A stretch of DNA of 64,000 nt. It comes from Gallionella sp. (GTDB taxonomy: Bacteria; Pseudomonadota; Gammaproteobacteria; Burkholderiales; Gallionellaceae). Made by a program: the position numbers and the translations under genes. The notes below the pieces were generated by a model. It was not told the DNA's origin. It worked only from the letters and a program-made list of their open reading frames with translations, and did not search any database. The DNA lies in assembly GCA_023229845.1 (NCBI GenBank), contig JALNYK010000001.1, forward strand, positions 266,172 to 330,171, in the 5' to 3' direction. Positions within the stretch are counted from its first letter, which is position 1. Each line of letters begins with the position of its first letter. Shown one piece after another: positions 56,147 through 63,808 of this stretch.

Positions 56147-56941
56147 TCAAAGAATTTCGAGGATGTGGAAAACCGGCTCGGCGCTGTCGTGCGCTGCCTC
56201 GCTGTCGCCCAGACGTATCGCCAAGCCGGTAACGTTATCGGAGTGCCCGCTCTCGCGCTCCAGCGCGTGCGCGACCAGGTCGTCCAGCACTTCGGCAACG
56301 GGGCCTGCCGCAAAAGCCTTGATGAGTTCCTCGTCGAGGAATGGCCCCCACAGGCCGTCGCTGCCGAGCAGCAGCACGTCGCCCGACTGCAATGCCAGCG
56401 GCTCGCCGGGCTCCATGTAGAACAGGTCGCTCTGGCCGCCGAGGCAGTTGGTGATCTGGTTGCGCTGCGGATGCACGCGCGCCTCTTCGGGCGTGATGAT
56501 CCCCCATTCCATCCATTGATAAACCATCGAATGGTCGTGCGTCTTGGCCTGCACCTTGCCGTCGCGCAACAGATACAAACGGGAATCCCCGGAATGTCCC
56601 CAGTACATTTTGCCGTCTTGGATCAGCGCAGCCACGCAGGTCGAGCCGGGGAAACCGCCCCTGGCCTGGTCGTGCGGAAATTTCATGATGCGCTCGTGCG
56701 CCTGCTTCATCGCCTCGCCGATAAAATGCTCCGGCGCTGCAACTCGCGGCCGCGCATCGCGCCCAAACAATTCGACGAAGGTGTCGATGATCAGCCCGGC
56801 CGCCAGTTCGCCATGCAGATGCCCTCCCATACCGTCGGCCAGCACCAACAGCAGCGCGTCGCCGGTATAGGCGTAGGCGACGCGATCCTGATTGTATTTG
56901 CGGTCGCCGATATGGCTGGCCTGATGGACCGAGAACTTCAT
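56147..56941 (-). CDS. PP2C-family serine/threonine phosphatase
   Basis: 264 residues. Metal-binding motifs of PP2C enzymes: NQDR near residue 17-20, LADGMGGH (33-41), HSGDSRLYLLRDG and GSDGLWG, then DN in GHSDNVTGLAIRL. The start at 56941 (MKFSVHQASHIGDRKYNQDR) is preferred; an upstream extension lacks family similarity. It would dephosphorylate Ser/Thr-phosphorylated proteins; no kinase gene is in the window. Confidence 0.87.
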   Translation of the reverse strand: MKFSVHQASHIGDRKYNQDRVAYAYTGDALLLVLADGMGGHLHGELAAGLIIDTFVELFGRDARPRVAAPEHFIGEAMKQAHERIMKFPHDQARGGFPGSTCVAALIQDGKMYWGHSGDSRLYLLRDGKVQAKTHDHSMVYQWMEWGIITPEEARVHPQRNQITNCLGGQSDLFYMEPGEPLALQSGDVLLLGSDGLWGPFLDEELIKAFAAGPVAEVLDDLVAHALERESGHSDNVTGLAIRLGDSEAAHDSAEPVFHILEIL

Positions 56942-56976
56942 GAGCCGGTGAATGAATTGAAAGACGCCAATCGTAA

Positions 56977-56982
56977 TATAAT
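56977..56982 (+). promoter_or_regulatory. -10 box upstream of yicC
   Basis: TATAAT followed by GCGCGCC, 54 bases before the yicC ATG; same -10 plus discriminator arrangement as metK and tRNA-Phe. A -35 candidate (GAATTG at 56955) lies 16 bases upstream but is weak. Confidence 0.5.
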
Positions 56983-57035
56983 GCGCGCCTTCAGCACAGT
57001 CATTTGTTCGACTGCCATTTTTTGGAACTCTCGCC

Positions 57036-57914
57036 ATGATCCTGAGCATGACCGGCTACGCCGCCACCGGCGCGGAACTCGACAGCGGTTCGCTGACGCT
57101 GGAACTGCGCGCCGTCAACCACCGCTACCTGGATATCCAGCTGCGCATGCCGGACGAACTCCGCGCCTTCGAGGGCGCGATGCGCGAAGCGATCTCGGCG
57201 CAGCTGCAGCGCGGCAAGGTGGACTGCCGCATCAATTACGCGGCACGCTCGGCCCAGAGCGGCGCGACGCTGAGCCGCGACCTGCTGCAGCAACTGGCCG
57301 ACTGGAACCACGAGGTGCAAGCCGCGCTGCCGGATGCGCACTCGTTGAGCGTGGCCGACGTGCTCAAGTGGCAAGGCGTGCTGGAGACGCCGTCCGCGTC
57401 GGCGGACGAGTTGCGCAGCTCACTGCTCGGCCTGCTGCAGGAGGCACTGCAGGAATTCTCCGCGTCGCGCGCCCGCGAAGGCGAGAAACTGAAGGACTTT
57501 CTGCTGCAGCGCGTGGAGAAGATCGAGGCGTTGCGCGAGGGCGTGATGCCTCATGTACCGGCCGCGATCGCCGCCTACGAACAGAAGCTCACCGCGCGGT
57601 TGCGCGAGGCGCTGCAGAACGCGCCGGCAAACGACCTGTTCGACGAACGCATCCGCCAGGAGATCACGCTGTTCGCCAGCAAGATCGACGTCGACGAGGA
57701 ACTGTCCCGACTCTCCAGCCACCTGACCGAGATGCGCCGCATCCTAACGCAGGGCGGAGCGGTCGGCAAACGGCTGGATTTCCTGATGCAGGAACTGAAC
57801 CGCGAGGCGAATACGCTCGGTTCAAAGTCGGTGGATGCCGAAGTCTCGCGCAGCGCGATGGAGATGAAGATCCTGATCGAGCAGATGCGCGAACAAATTC
57901 AAAACCTGGAGTAA
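57036..57914 (+). CDS. yicC: YicC/YloC-family endoribonuclease
   Basis: 292 residues. ILSMTGYAATGAELDSGSLTLELRAVNHRYLDIQLRMP at the start and the conserved C-terminal block (KIDVDEELSRLSSHLTEMRRILTQGGAVGKRLDFLMQELNREANTLGSKSVDAEVSR) match the YicC/YloC family, which cleaves RNA in a MnII-dependent manner. First gene of the yicC-gmk-rpoZ-spoT unit, with gaps of 5 to 11 bases between genes. Confidence 0.93.
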   Translation: MILSMTGYAATGAELDSGSLTLELRAVNHRYLDIQLRMPDELRAFEGAMREAISAQLQRGKVDCRINYAARSAQSGATLSRDLLQQLADWNHEVQAALPDAHSLSVADVLKWQGVLETPSASADELRSSLLGLLQEALQEFSASRAREGEKLKDFLLQRVEKIEALREGVMPHVPAAIAAYEQKLTARLREALQNAPANDLFDERIRQEITLFASKIDVDEELSRLSSHLTEMRRILTQGGAVGKRLDFLMQELNREANTLGSKSVDAEVSRSAMEMKILIEQMREQIQNLE

Positions 57915-57920
57915 CCAATC

Positions 57921-58538
57921 ATGTCCGGAAACCTGTTCATCGTCAGCGCGCCGTCCGGCGCGGGCAAGACCAGCCTGGTGCGCGCACTGCTCGACATCAA
58001 CCCGCGGATCAACCTGTCGGTCTCCTACACCACGCGCAACCCGCGTCCCGGCGAGATCGACGGCAGGGACTACCATTTCGTCAGCCGCGAAACCTTCGTC
58101 GCGATGATGAAGAACGGCGAATTCCTCGAGAGCGCAGAAGTCTACGGCAACCTGTACGGCACCTCGCAGCGCTGGATCGCGAAGGAGATCGAACAGGGCC
58201 GCGACATCCTGCTGGAGATCGACTGGCAGGGCGCAGCGCAGGTGCGCCGCCTGTTCCCGCATTGCATCAGCATATTCATCTTGCCGCCGTCGATGGAAGC
58301 GCTGGAGCAGCGCCTGAAAGGACGCGGCAAGGACAACGACGAAGTGATCGCACGGCGCATGGCCGCGGTGCGCGACGACGTTGCTCATGTCGCCGAATTC
58401 GACTATGTTATTATCAACGACAACCTGAACGAGGCGTTGCGCGAACTGAATGCTGTGGCACTTGCTGCCAGAGTGCGCGGCGCAGCGCAATTGTCCCGTC
58501 ATCAGACATTGATCAACCAGTTACAGCATCCGGAGTAA
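57921..58538 (+). CDS. gmk: Guanylate kinase Gmk
   Basis: 205 residues. P-loop GAGKTSLVRALL (SAPSGAGKTSL), YTTRNPRPGEIDGRDYHFVSRETF and ILLEIDWQGAAQVRR are typical. It phosphorylates GMP to GDP. The ATG is 6 bases after yicC. Gmk, RpoZ and SpoT being neighbours is the usual arrangement linking GTP supply and (p)ppGpp control. Confidence 0.97.
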   Translation: MSGNLFIVSAPSGAGKTSLVRALLDINPRINLSVSYTTRNPRPGEIDGRDYHFVSRETFVAMMKNGEFLESAEVYGNLYGTSQRWIAKEIEQGRDILLEIDWQGAAQVRRLFPHCISIFILPPSMEALEQRLKGRGKDNDEVIARRMAAVRDDVAHVAEFDYVIINDNLNEALRELNAVALAARVRGAAQLSRHQTLINQLQHPE

Positions 58539-58543
58539 AAATC

Positions 58544-58750
58544 ATGGCCCGTATCACCGTAGAAGAATGCCTCAGTTATATCCCCAACCGTTTCGAACTG
58601 ACCTTGGCCGCCGCCTATCGCGCGCGCCAGCTGGCCAACGGCGCAACCCACCTGGTCGAGGAAAGCAAGGACAAGCCCACCGTCATCGCGCTGCGCGAAA
58701 TCAGCGAAGGCAAGGTCGGCAAGGAAATCCTGAACCGCGGTCAAGCCTAA
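58544..58750 (+). CDS. rpoZ: RNA polymerase omega subunit RpoZ
   Basis: 68 residues, MARITVEECLSYIPNRFELTLAAAYRARQLANGATHLVEESKDKPTVIALREIS..., typical omega. The ATG at 58544 follows gmk after 5 bases with AGGAG-like sequence (CGGAGTAAAAATC) upstream. Required for the (p)ppGpp response of RNA polymerase; spoT follows. Confidence 0.97.
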   Translation: MARITVEECLSYIPNRFELTLAAAYRARQLANGATHLVEESKDKPTVIALREISEGKVGKEILNRGQA

Positions 58751-58761
58751 ATTGACTCTGC

Positions 58762-60876
58762 ATGGCCGACGCGGAATTACTGCTCGAAGAAGTCTCTGCC
58801 TATCTTAAGCCGCAGGACGTCGAACACGTCCGTGAGGCCATCGAATTCAGCCGGGCGGCGCACGAAGGACAGCTGCGCCAGTCCGGCGAACCTTACGTTA
58901 CTCACCCGATCGCCGTCGCGCGCATCCTGACCACGCTGCACATCGACGTGCAGGCGATCGTCGCCGCGCTGCTGCACGACGTAATCGAGGACACCGCCAT
59001 CACCGGCGACAACATCGCCGCGAAATTCGGCAAGCCTGTCGCCGAACTGGTCGACGGCGTGAGCAAGCTCGACCGCCTGCAGTTCGAAACTCGCGAGGAT
59101 GCACAGGCGGAGAACTTCCGCAAGATGCTGCTGGCGATGGCGCGCGACGTCCGCGTTATCCTGATCAAGCTGGCGGACCGGCTGCACAACATGCGCACGC
59201 TGGGAGCGATGGCGCGCGAAAAGTGCGAGCGCATCGCGCGCGAAACGATGGAAATCTATGCGCCTATCGCGAACCGCCTCGGCCTGCACGACATCTATCA
59301 CGAGCTCGAAGACCTGAGCTTCAAGTATCTGCATCCGAACCGCTATGCGGTGCTGTCCAAGGCCCTCAAGGTCGCGCGCGGCAACCGCCGCGAAGTGGTC
59401 AGCAAGATCCTCGTCGCGATCTACCAGCGGCTCGGTGAACAGCACATACACGCCGACGTAACCGGTCGCGAGAAAGACATCTACAGCATCTACAAAAAGA
59501 TGCAATCCAAGTCGCTTGCATTCGCCGAGGTGCTCGACATCTACGGTTTTCGCGTGCTGGTCGACGATGTCCCTTCCTGCTACGTCGCGCTGGGCGCGCT
59601 GCACGGGCTGTACAAACCGATCCCCGGCAAGTTCAAGGACTACATCGCGATTCCCAAGGTCAACGGCTACCAGTCGCTGCACACCACGCTGTTCGGCCCG
59701 TTCGGCACGCCGATCGAGATCCAGATCCGCACCCACGAGATGCACCGCATCGCCGATGCCGGCGTGGCGTCGCACTGGCTGTACAAGAGCGGCCACGAAT
59801 CCATCAACGACCTGCACAAGAAGACCCACCAATGGCTGCAGGAACTGCTGGAGAGCCTGAGCCAGAGCAGCGATTCGTCGGAATTCCTCGATCACCTCAA
59901 GGTCGACCTGTTCCCGGACGAGGTATACGTGTTCACGCCCAAGGGCAAGATCATGTCGCTGCCGCGCGGGGCTACCGCGGTGGACTTTGCCTACAACGTG
60001 CACACCGACATCGGCAACCGCTGCATCGCCGTCAAGGTCAACCACGAGTTGGTGCCGTTGCGCACCGAACTGCGCAACGGCGACCGCGTCGAGGTCATCA
60101 CCGCACCGCATGCCAAGCCGAACCCGGCCTGGCTGGGCTACGTCGCGACCAGCAAGGCGCGCGGCCACATCCGCCATTTTCTGAAGACCATGCAGTCGGG
60201 CGAATCCGCCCAACTCGGCGAGCGCCTGCTGAACCAGGCGCTGCACGCGCTCGGCATCAAAACGCAAGAAATCGGCGATGCTCAATGGAGCAAGCTGTTG
60301 CGCGACACCGGCGTCAAGACCAAGCAAGACATCCTCGCCGACATTGGCCTGGGCCGCCGCCTGAATATGGTGGTTGCGCGCCAACTTGCCAGTGTAGGCG
60401 AGACCGCACCGGGCGAAGTCGCACCGAATGCGGTGATCACTATCCACGGCACCGAGGGCATGGCGGTGCAGTTTGCCAAGTGCTGCAGCCCGATTCCCGG
60501 CGACCCTATTATCGGCATCATCCGCAGCGGCCAAGGACTGGTGGTGCATACCCACGATTGCCCGACGCTGCGACGAGGCCACAGCAGCGGCGAGCAGTGG
60601 CTGGACGTAGCGTGGGACAAGAACATCAATCGCTCCTTCGACGTCAGTATCAAACTGATGGTCGCCAACCAGCGCGGCGTACTGGCCAAGGTCGCCGCCG
60701 CGATCGCCGATGCGGAATCCAACATCAGCAACGTCAACTTCGTCAACGAAGGCGAATACACCGCGCTGCACTTCACGCTGGAAGTGAACCACCGCCTGCA
60801 TCTCGCCAACGTAATGCGCAGCCTGCGCAAAATCCCGGAAGTAGTGAGGATCATTCGCGTGAAGAACCCGGGATAG
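58762..60876 (+). CDS. spoT: RelA/SpoT-family (p)ppGpp synthetase/hydrolase SpoT
   Basis: 704 residues. Hydrolase HD site LLHDVIEDT (H72-D73) with upstream His in HAGQLR-like RAAHEGQLR; synthetase domain with DIYGFRVLVDDVPSCYVALGALHGLYKPIPGKFKDYIAIPKVNGYQSLHTT; TGS domain (VFTPKGKIMSLPRGATAVDFAY); C-terminal zinc-finger and ACT region. HD residues look intact, so it is probably bifunctional. Last gene of the yicC operon. Confidence 0.95.
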   Translation: MADAELLLEEVSAYLKPQDVEHVREAIEFSRAAHEGQLRQSGEPYVTHPIAVARILTTLHIDVQAIVAALLHDVIEDTAITGDNIAAKFGKPVAELVDGVSKLDRLQFETREDAQAENFRKMLLAMARDVRVILIKLADRLHNMRTLGAMAREKCERIARETMEIYAPIANRLGLHDIYHELEDLSFKYLHPNRYAVLSKALKVARGNRREVVSKILVAIYQRLGEQHIHADVTGREKDIYSIYKKMQSKSLAFAEVLDIYGFRVLVDDVPSCYVALGALHGLYKPIPGKFKDYIAIPKVNGYQSLHTTLFGPFGTPIEIQIRTHEMHRIADAGVASHWLYKSGHESINDLHKKTHQWLQELLESLSQSSDSSEFLDHLKVDLFPDEVYVFTPKGKIMSLPRGATAVDFAYNVHTDIGNRCIAVKVNHELVPLRTELRNGDRVEVITAPHAKPNPAWLGYVATSKARGHIRHFLKTMQSGESAQLGERLLNQALHALGIKTQEIGDAQWSKLLRDTGVKTKQDILADIGLGRRLNMVVARQLASVGETAPGEVAPNAVITIHGTEGMAVQFAKCCSPIPGDPIIGIIRSGQGLVVHTHDCPTLRRGHSSGEQWLDVAWDKNINRSFDVSIKLMVANQRGVLAKVAAAIADAESNISNVNFVNEGEYTALHFTLEVNHRLHLANVMRSLRKIPEVVRIIRVKNPG

Positions 60877-60918
60877 AAAAACCATTGCCTAGCGGCAGGC
60901 TCTCTGCTCAAACGAAAA

Positions 60919-62241
60919 TTATTCGCCGAACTTCTTCAGCAATGCCAGCATCGCCGATGCCTTGTCCAAAGTCTCCTGATATTCCGCATCGCATTGCGAA
61001 TCGGCCACAAGACCACCTCCCGCCCAGCATCTGATTTCGCCTTCCGAGAATACCAGCGTGCGAATAGCAATGTTGGTATCCATATTGCCATCGAAACCTA
61101 TGTAACCGATTGCGCCGCAATACACGCCACGCCGGTGCGGTTCGAGTTGTTCGATAATCTGCATCGCACGCTGCTTGGGCGCGCCGGTGACGGAGCCTCC
61201 GGGGAAGCAGTCGCGCAACAGGTCGAGCGCGTCGCGGCCCTCCGCCAACTCGCCTTCGACGGTGCTGACCAGATGGTGTACGTTGGCATAGCTCTCGATC
61301 GCGAACAGATTCGGCACGCGCACCGAGCCGGGTGAGCAGCTCTTGCCGAGGTCGTTGCGAAGCAGGTCGACGATCATCAGGTTCTCGGCGCGATCCTTGG
61401 GATGATGACGCAGCTCGTCGGCAAGACGGCGATCGTCCTCCGCATCTCTGCCGCGCGGACGCGTGCCCTTGATCGGCTTGGTCTCTACGTGCCCGGAGCG
61501 CACGCTAAGGAAGCGCTCCGGCGAAGCACACAGGATCTGTGCCTGCGGCAGATTGAGAAAAGCCGAATACGGTGCGGGACTCATGCTGCGCAGTTCTAGA
61601 TACGCGCGAAACGCATCGCCAGAGGCCTGTGCGCTGAAGCGTTGCGCGAGGTTGACCTGATAGCAGTCACCGGCCTGCAGGTAATTCTGCACGGCATCAA
61701 AGGCCTCTCGGTACGAATCGCGGGTGAAGTTGGATGCGATGCATCCATGCACGTGAAAGCTGCCGAACGGCGTTGGTGCGCCGCGTTGTAGGCGCCGCAG
61801 TATTTGCGGCAGCAGCACCTCGGTCTCGGCATAGCGTCGGTACGACACCAGCCTCGCGGTCTTCTGCTGATGATCCAGCACCAGCGCCCAGTCGTACAGT
61901 CCGACCGCCATGTCCGGCAGATGTTCGGCATCCTGCGCCGATGCCGGCAGATTCATCGTGTGCCGCGCGAGGTCGTAGCTCCAGTAGCCCAGTGCGCCGC
62001 CGGCAAACGGTACGCCATCGACGGCGGCGAGCGGCGGACCGAGCTCGGCGCGCAGCAAAGCGAACGGATCGTCACATATCGCAGCATTCAGCACGACGGT
62101 GTGGTGCGGCAAAGCGGTCAGAATGTCATAGCGCGCCATTCCGCCGCTGTCCAGCCATGTCGCCCAAGGCAGGTCAGCGATGGCCGCGAAATAATCGCCT
62201 GCATCACTGCGGTAGGCAAGCTCGGCGGAATAGAGGCTCAT
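60919..62241 (-). CDS. pabB: Aminodeoxychorismate synthase component I PabB
   Basis: 440 residues of the chorismate-utilising family. The PIKGTRPRG motif (KPIKGTRPRGRDAEDDRR) separates PabB from TrpE-like enzymes; ENLMIVDLLRNDLGKSC, GSVTGAPKQRAMQIIEQLEP and YCGAIGYIGFDGNMDTNIAIR are further marks. It makes aminodeoxychorismate for folate with PabA. Convergent with spoT; monocistronic here. Confidence 0.92.
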   Translation of the reverse strand: MSLYSAELAYRSDAGDYFAAIADLPWATWLDSGGMARYDILTALPHHTVVLNAAICDDPFALLRAELGPPLAAVDGVPFAGGALGYWSYDLARHTMNLPASAQDAEHLPDMAVGLYDWALVLDHQQKTARLVSYRRYAETEVLLPQILRRLQRGAPTPFGSFHVHGCIASNFTRDSYREAFDAVQNYLQAGDCYQVNLAQRFSAQASGDAFRAYLELRSMSPAPYSAFLNLPQAQILCASPERFLSVRSGHVETKPIKGTRPRGRDAEDDRRLADELRHHPKDRAENLMIVDLLRNDLGKSCSPGSVRVPNLFAIESYANVHHLVSTVEGELAEGRDALDLLRDCFPGGSVTGAPKQRAMQIIEQLEPHRRGVYCGAIGYIGFDGNMDTNIAIRTLVFSEGEIRCWAGGGLVADSQCDAEYQETLDKASAMLALLKKFGE

Positions 62242-62617
62242 CGCATAATCATGGGCGAATTGGGACGAATGGAGTTCGAGTCGTGCGGAAATTCAGGGGA
62301 CACGAAGCCTATCACAAGCGCTCGCGGCGGTGATGGAATAGAAATACACGCCAATGCTCGATTGGCGAAACAGAAAGACGCACGCACCCGAATTCAGTGC
62401 GTCCGAAAAAACCAAACTACCGTAGCGCCCCCGGATGCTCATGCCTCTGGGAGGCAACCGCAACACGCTGCCGACGAAACCTACCCGATTGCGGGAGCTG
62501 CCGTCCAGCAGCCCCTCCCGCGCACCACAACCATCGACCAAGCACTCAATGGCCGTAGCCTATCGGACAACCGATCTCACCGTGCCAGATGTTGCACCGC
62601 CACAGCAACATCCCCGA
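62242..62617. other. Gene-free stretch between pabB and the histone-like gene
   Basis: About 375 bases. Frames on both strands are open but have no recognisable protein, no ribosome binding site and no conserved motif. It must contain the pabB promoter and the 3' region of the repeat protein gene. No terminator, riboswitch or repeat is evident. Confidence 0.5.
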
Positions 62618-63349
62618 TCAGTTCGGCTTGCCGATTCCCGGTGTAGGGAAAGGCCATGTAGCTGCCGGGCGCACAGGTGCTGGCGCAGAAGGAGCCGGCG
62701 CTGGAGCCGCTACCGCCGGCTTCGCTGCTGCCACAGGAGCGGGTGCTGCTGCTGGCTTGGCTGCTGCTGGCTTGGCTGCTACTGGCTTGGCTGCTGCTGG
62801 CTTGGCTGCTGCTGGCTTGGCTGCTACTGGCTTGGCTGCTACTGACTTGGCTGCTACTGACTTGGCTGCTACTGGCTTGGCTGCTACTGGCTTGGCTGCG
62901 ACAGCTTTCTTCGCGGCTGGTGCTGCCTTCTTCGCTGCCGGCTTGGCTACTGCCTTTTTAGCTGCGGGCTTCTTGGCTGCGACAGCTTTCTTCGCGACCG
63001 GGGCTGCCTTCTTCACTGCCGGCTTGGCTACTGCCTTTTTAGCTGCCGGCTTCTTGGCTGCGACGGCTTTCTTCGCGGCCGGGGCTGCCTTCTTCGCTGC
63101 CGGCTTAGCTACTGCCTTTTTAGCTGCCGATTTTTTGGCTGCAACAGCTTTCTTTGCAACCGGTGCTGCCTTTTTCGCCGCTGGCTTGGCTACTGCTTTC
63201 TTAGCTGCCGGCTTCTTGGCTGCAATGGCTTTCTTCGCGACCGGAGCTGCCTTCTTGGCCGCTGGTTTAGCTACCGCTTTCTTGGCTGCCGGCTTTGCAG
63301 CTGCCGTAGCCTTCTTTGCTGCTGGTTTAGTTTTCTTCTCTGCTGCCAT
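62618..63349 (-). CDS. Lysine/alanine-repeat histone H1-like protein
   Basis: 243 residues, essentially all Lys, Ala, Pro and Val: AAEKKTKPAAKKATAAAKPAAKKAVAKPA... Two repeat scales are visible: longer AAPVAKKAVAAKKPAAKKAVAKPA-type units in the first two-thirds and a 5-residue AAKPV/AAKPA repeat in the C-terminal part. The last segment (PVRPAATWPFPTPGIGKPN) is not repetitive. AGGAGG lies before the ATG at 63349. Similar to AlgP/HC1-like nucleoid proteins; DNA binding is likely, and repeat number probably varies between strains. Confidence 0.8.
   Translation of the reverse strand: MAAEKKTKPAAKKATAAAKPAAKKAVAKPAAKKAAPVAKKAIAAKKPAAKKAVAKPAAKKAAPVAKKAVAAKKSAAKKAVAKPAAKKAAPAAKKAVAAKKPAAKKAVAKPAVKKAAPVAKKAVAAKKPAAKKAVAKPAAKKAAPAAKKAVAAKPVAAKPVAAKSVAAKSVAAKPVAAKPAAAKPAAAKPVAAKPAAAKPAAAPAPVAAAKPAVAAPAPAPSAPAPVRPAATWPFPTPGIGKPN
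62755..62900. repeat. 15-bp tandem repeats in the histone-like gene
   Basis: About ten units of the 15-mer GGCTTGGCTGCTACT and close variants (Ala-Lys-Pro/Ser-Val-Ala codons) run from 62755 to 62900. This short period within the larger repeats of the gene is prone to slippage and length change. Confidence 0.8.
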
Positions 63350-63546
63350 TTCAACCTCCTTGCGATAATGAAAGTTAACGAAATACAACACCTGCCCCTA
63401 CTACCCCCCAGCATACCGCACTGCGGCATGTCCGAAGCCTTTTGACCAGCGGCCAAGTCTACGTTTCCTGCAGACTTAGCCGTTGTCCATGCAAATTTGG
63501 CCGACAATCCGGTTGACAACTCAATCCCCGACAAATCGGGGTAACT

Positions 63547-63592
63547 ACAAAACAACGCGCCACCGCTTGATACGGTGACGCGCCTGTCAACA
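63547..63592. repeat. Third, degenerate copy of the nrdB tail
   Basis: On the minus strand CGCGTCACCG-TATCA-AGCGGTGGCGCGTTGT resembles the nrdB end encoding RVTEYQSGGALSW. It carries two small deletions and has lost the stop. It lies about 120 bases beyond the second tail copy (63666-63730) and shows an older generation of the same process. Confidence 0.65.
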
Positions 63593-63665
63593 ATCCCTCG
63601 CACCCCGACTCTGCTGTCGTCGGAGCGCTACAGGCTTCTGCTTCAAAAATTGCTCTCCTGTCATC

Positions 63666-63808
63666 TTAGTCCCACGACAACGCGCCCCCGCTTTGATACT
63701 CGGTTACGCGAGTTTCAAAGAAATTCTTTTGGCTACGGCACGGGCTGCGTCCGCAGCCCTTAACCTGCGAGCAGGTTAGCCTACACCGAAAGAATGCTTT
63801 TCTCATCA
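63666..63808. repeat. Displaced nrdB tail plus structured spacer
   Basis: 63666-63730 is a 65-bp copy of the gene end at 63809-63873. Both encode the 20 residues KNFFETRVTEYQSGGALSWD plus stop. They differ at 11 positions, all synonymous (including TAG against TAA). The spacer 63731-63808 contains GGCTA (63731), the hairpin GGGCTGC/GCAGCCC (63742-63759), the hairpin TAACCTGC/GCAGGTTA (63761-63778) and TAGCC (63777). This is the same layout as in the metK array. A 7-bp pair AAAGAAT/ATTCTTT encloses the gene tail. Confidence 0.9.
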
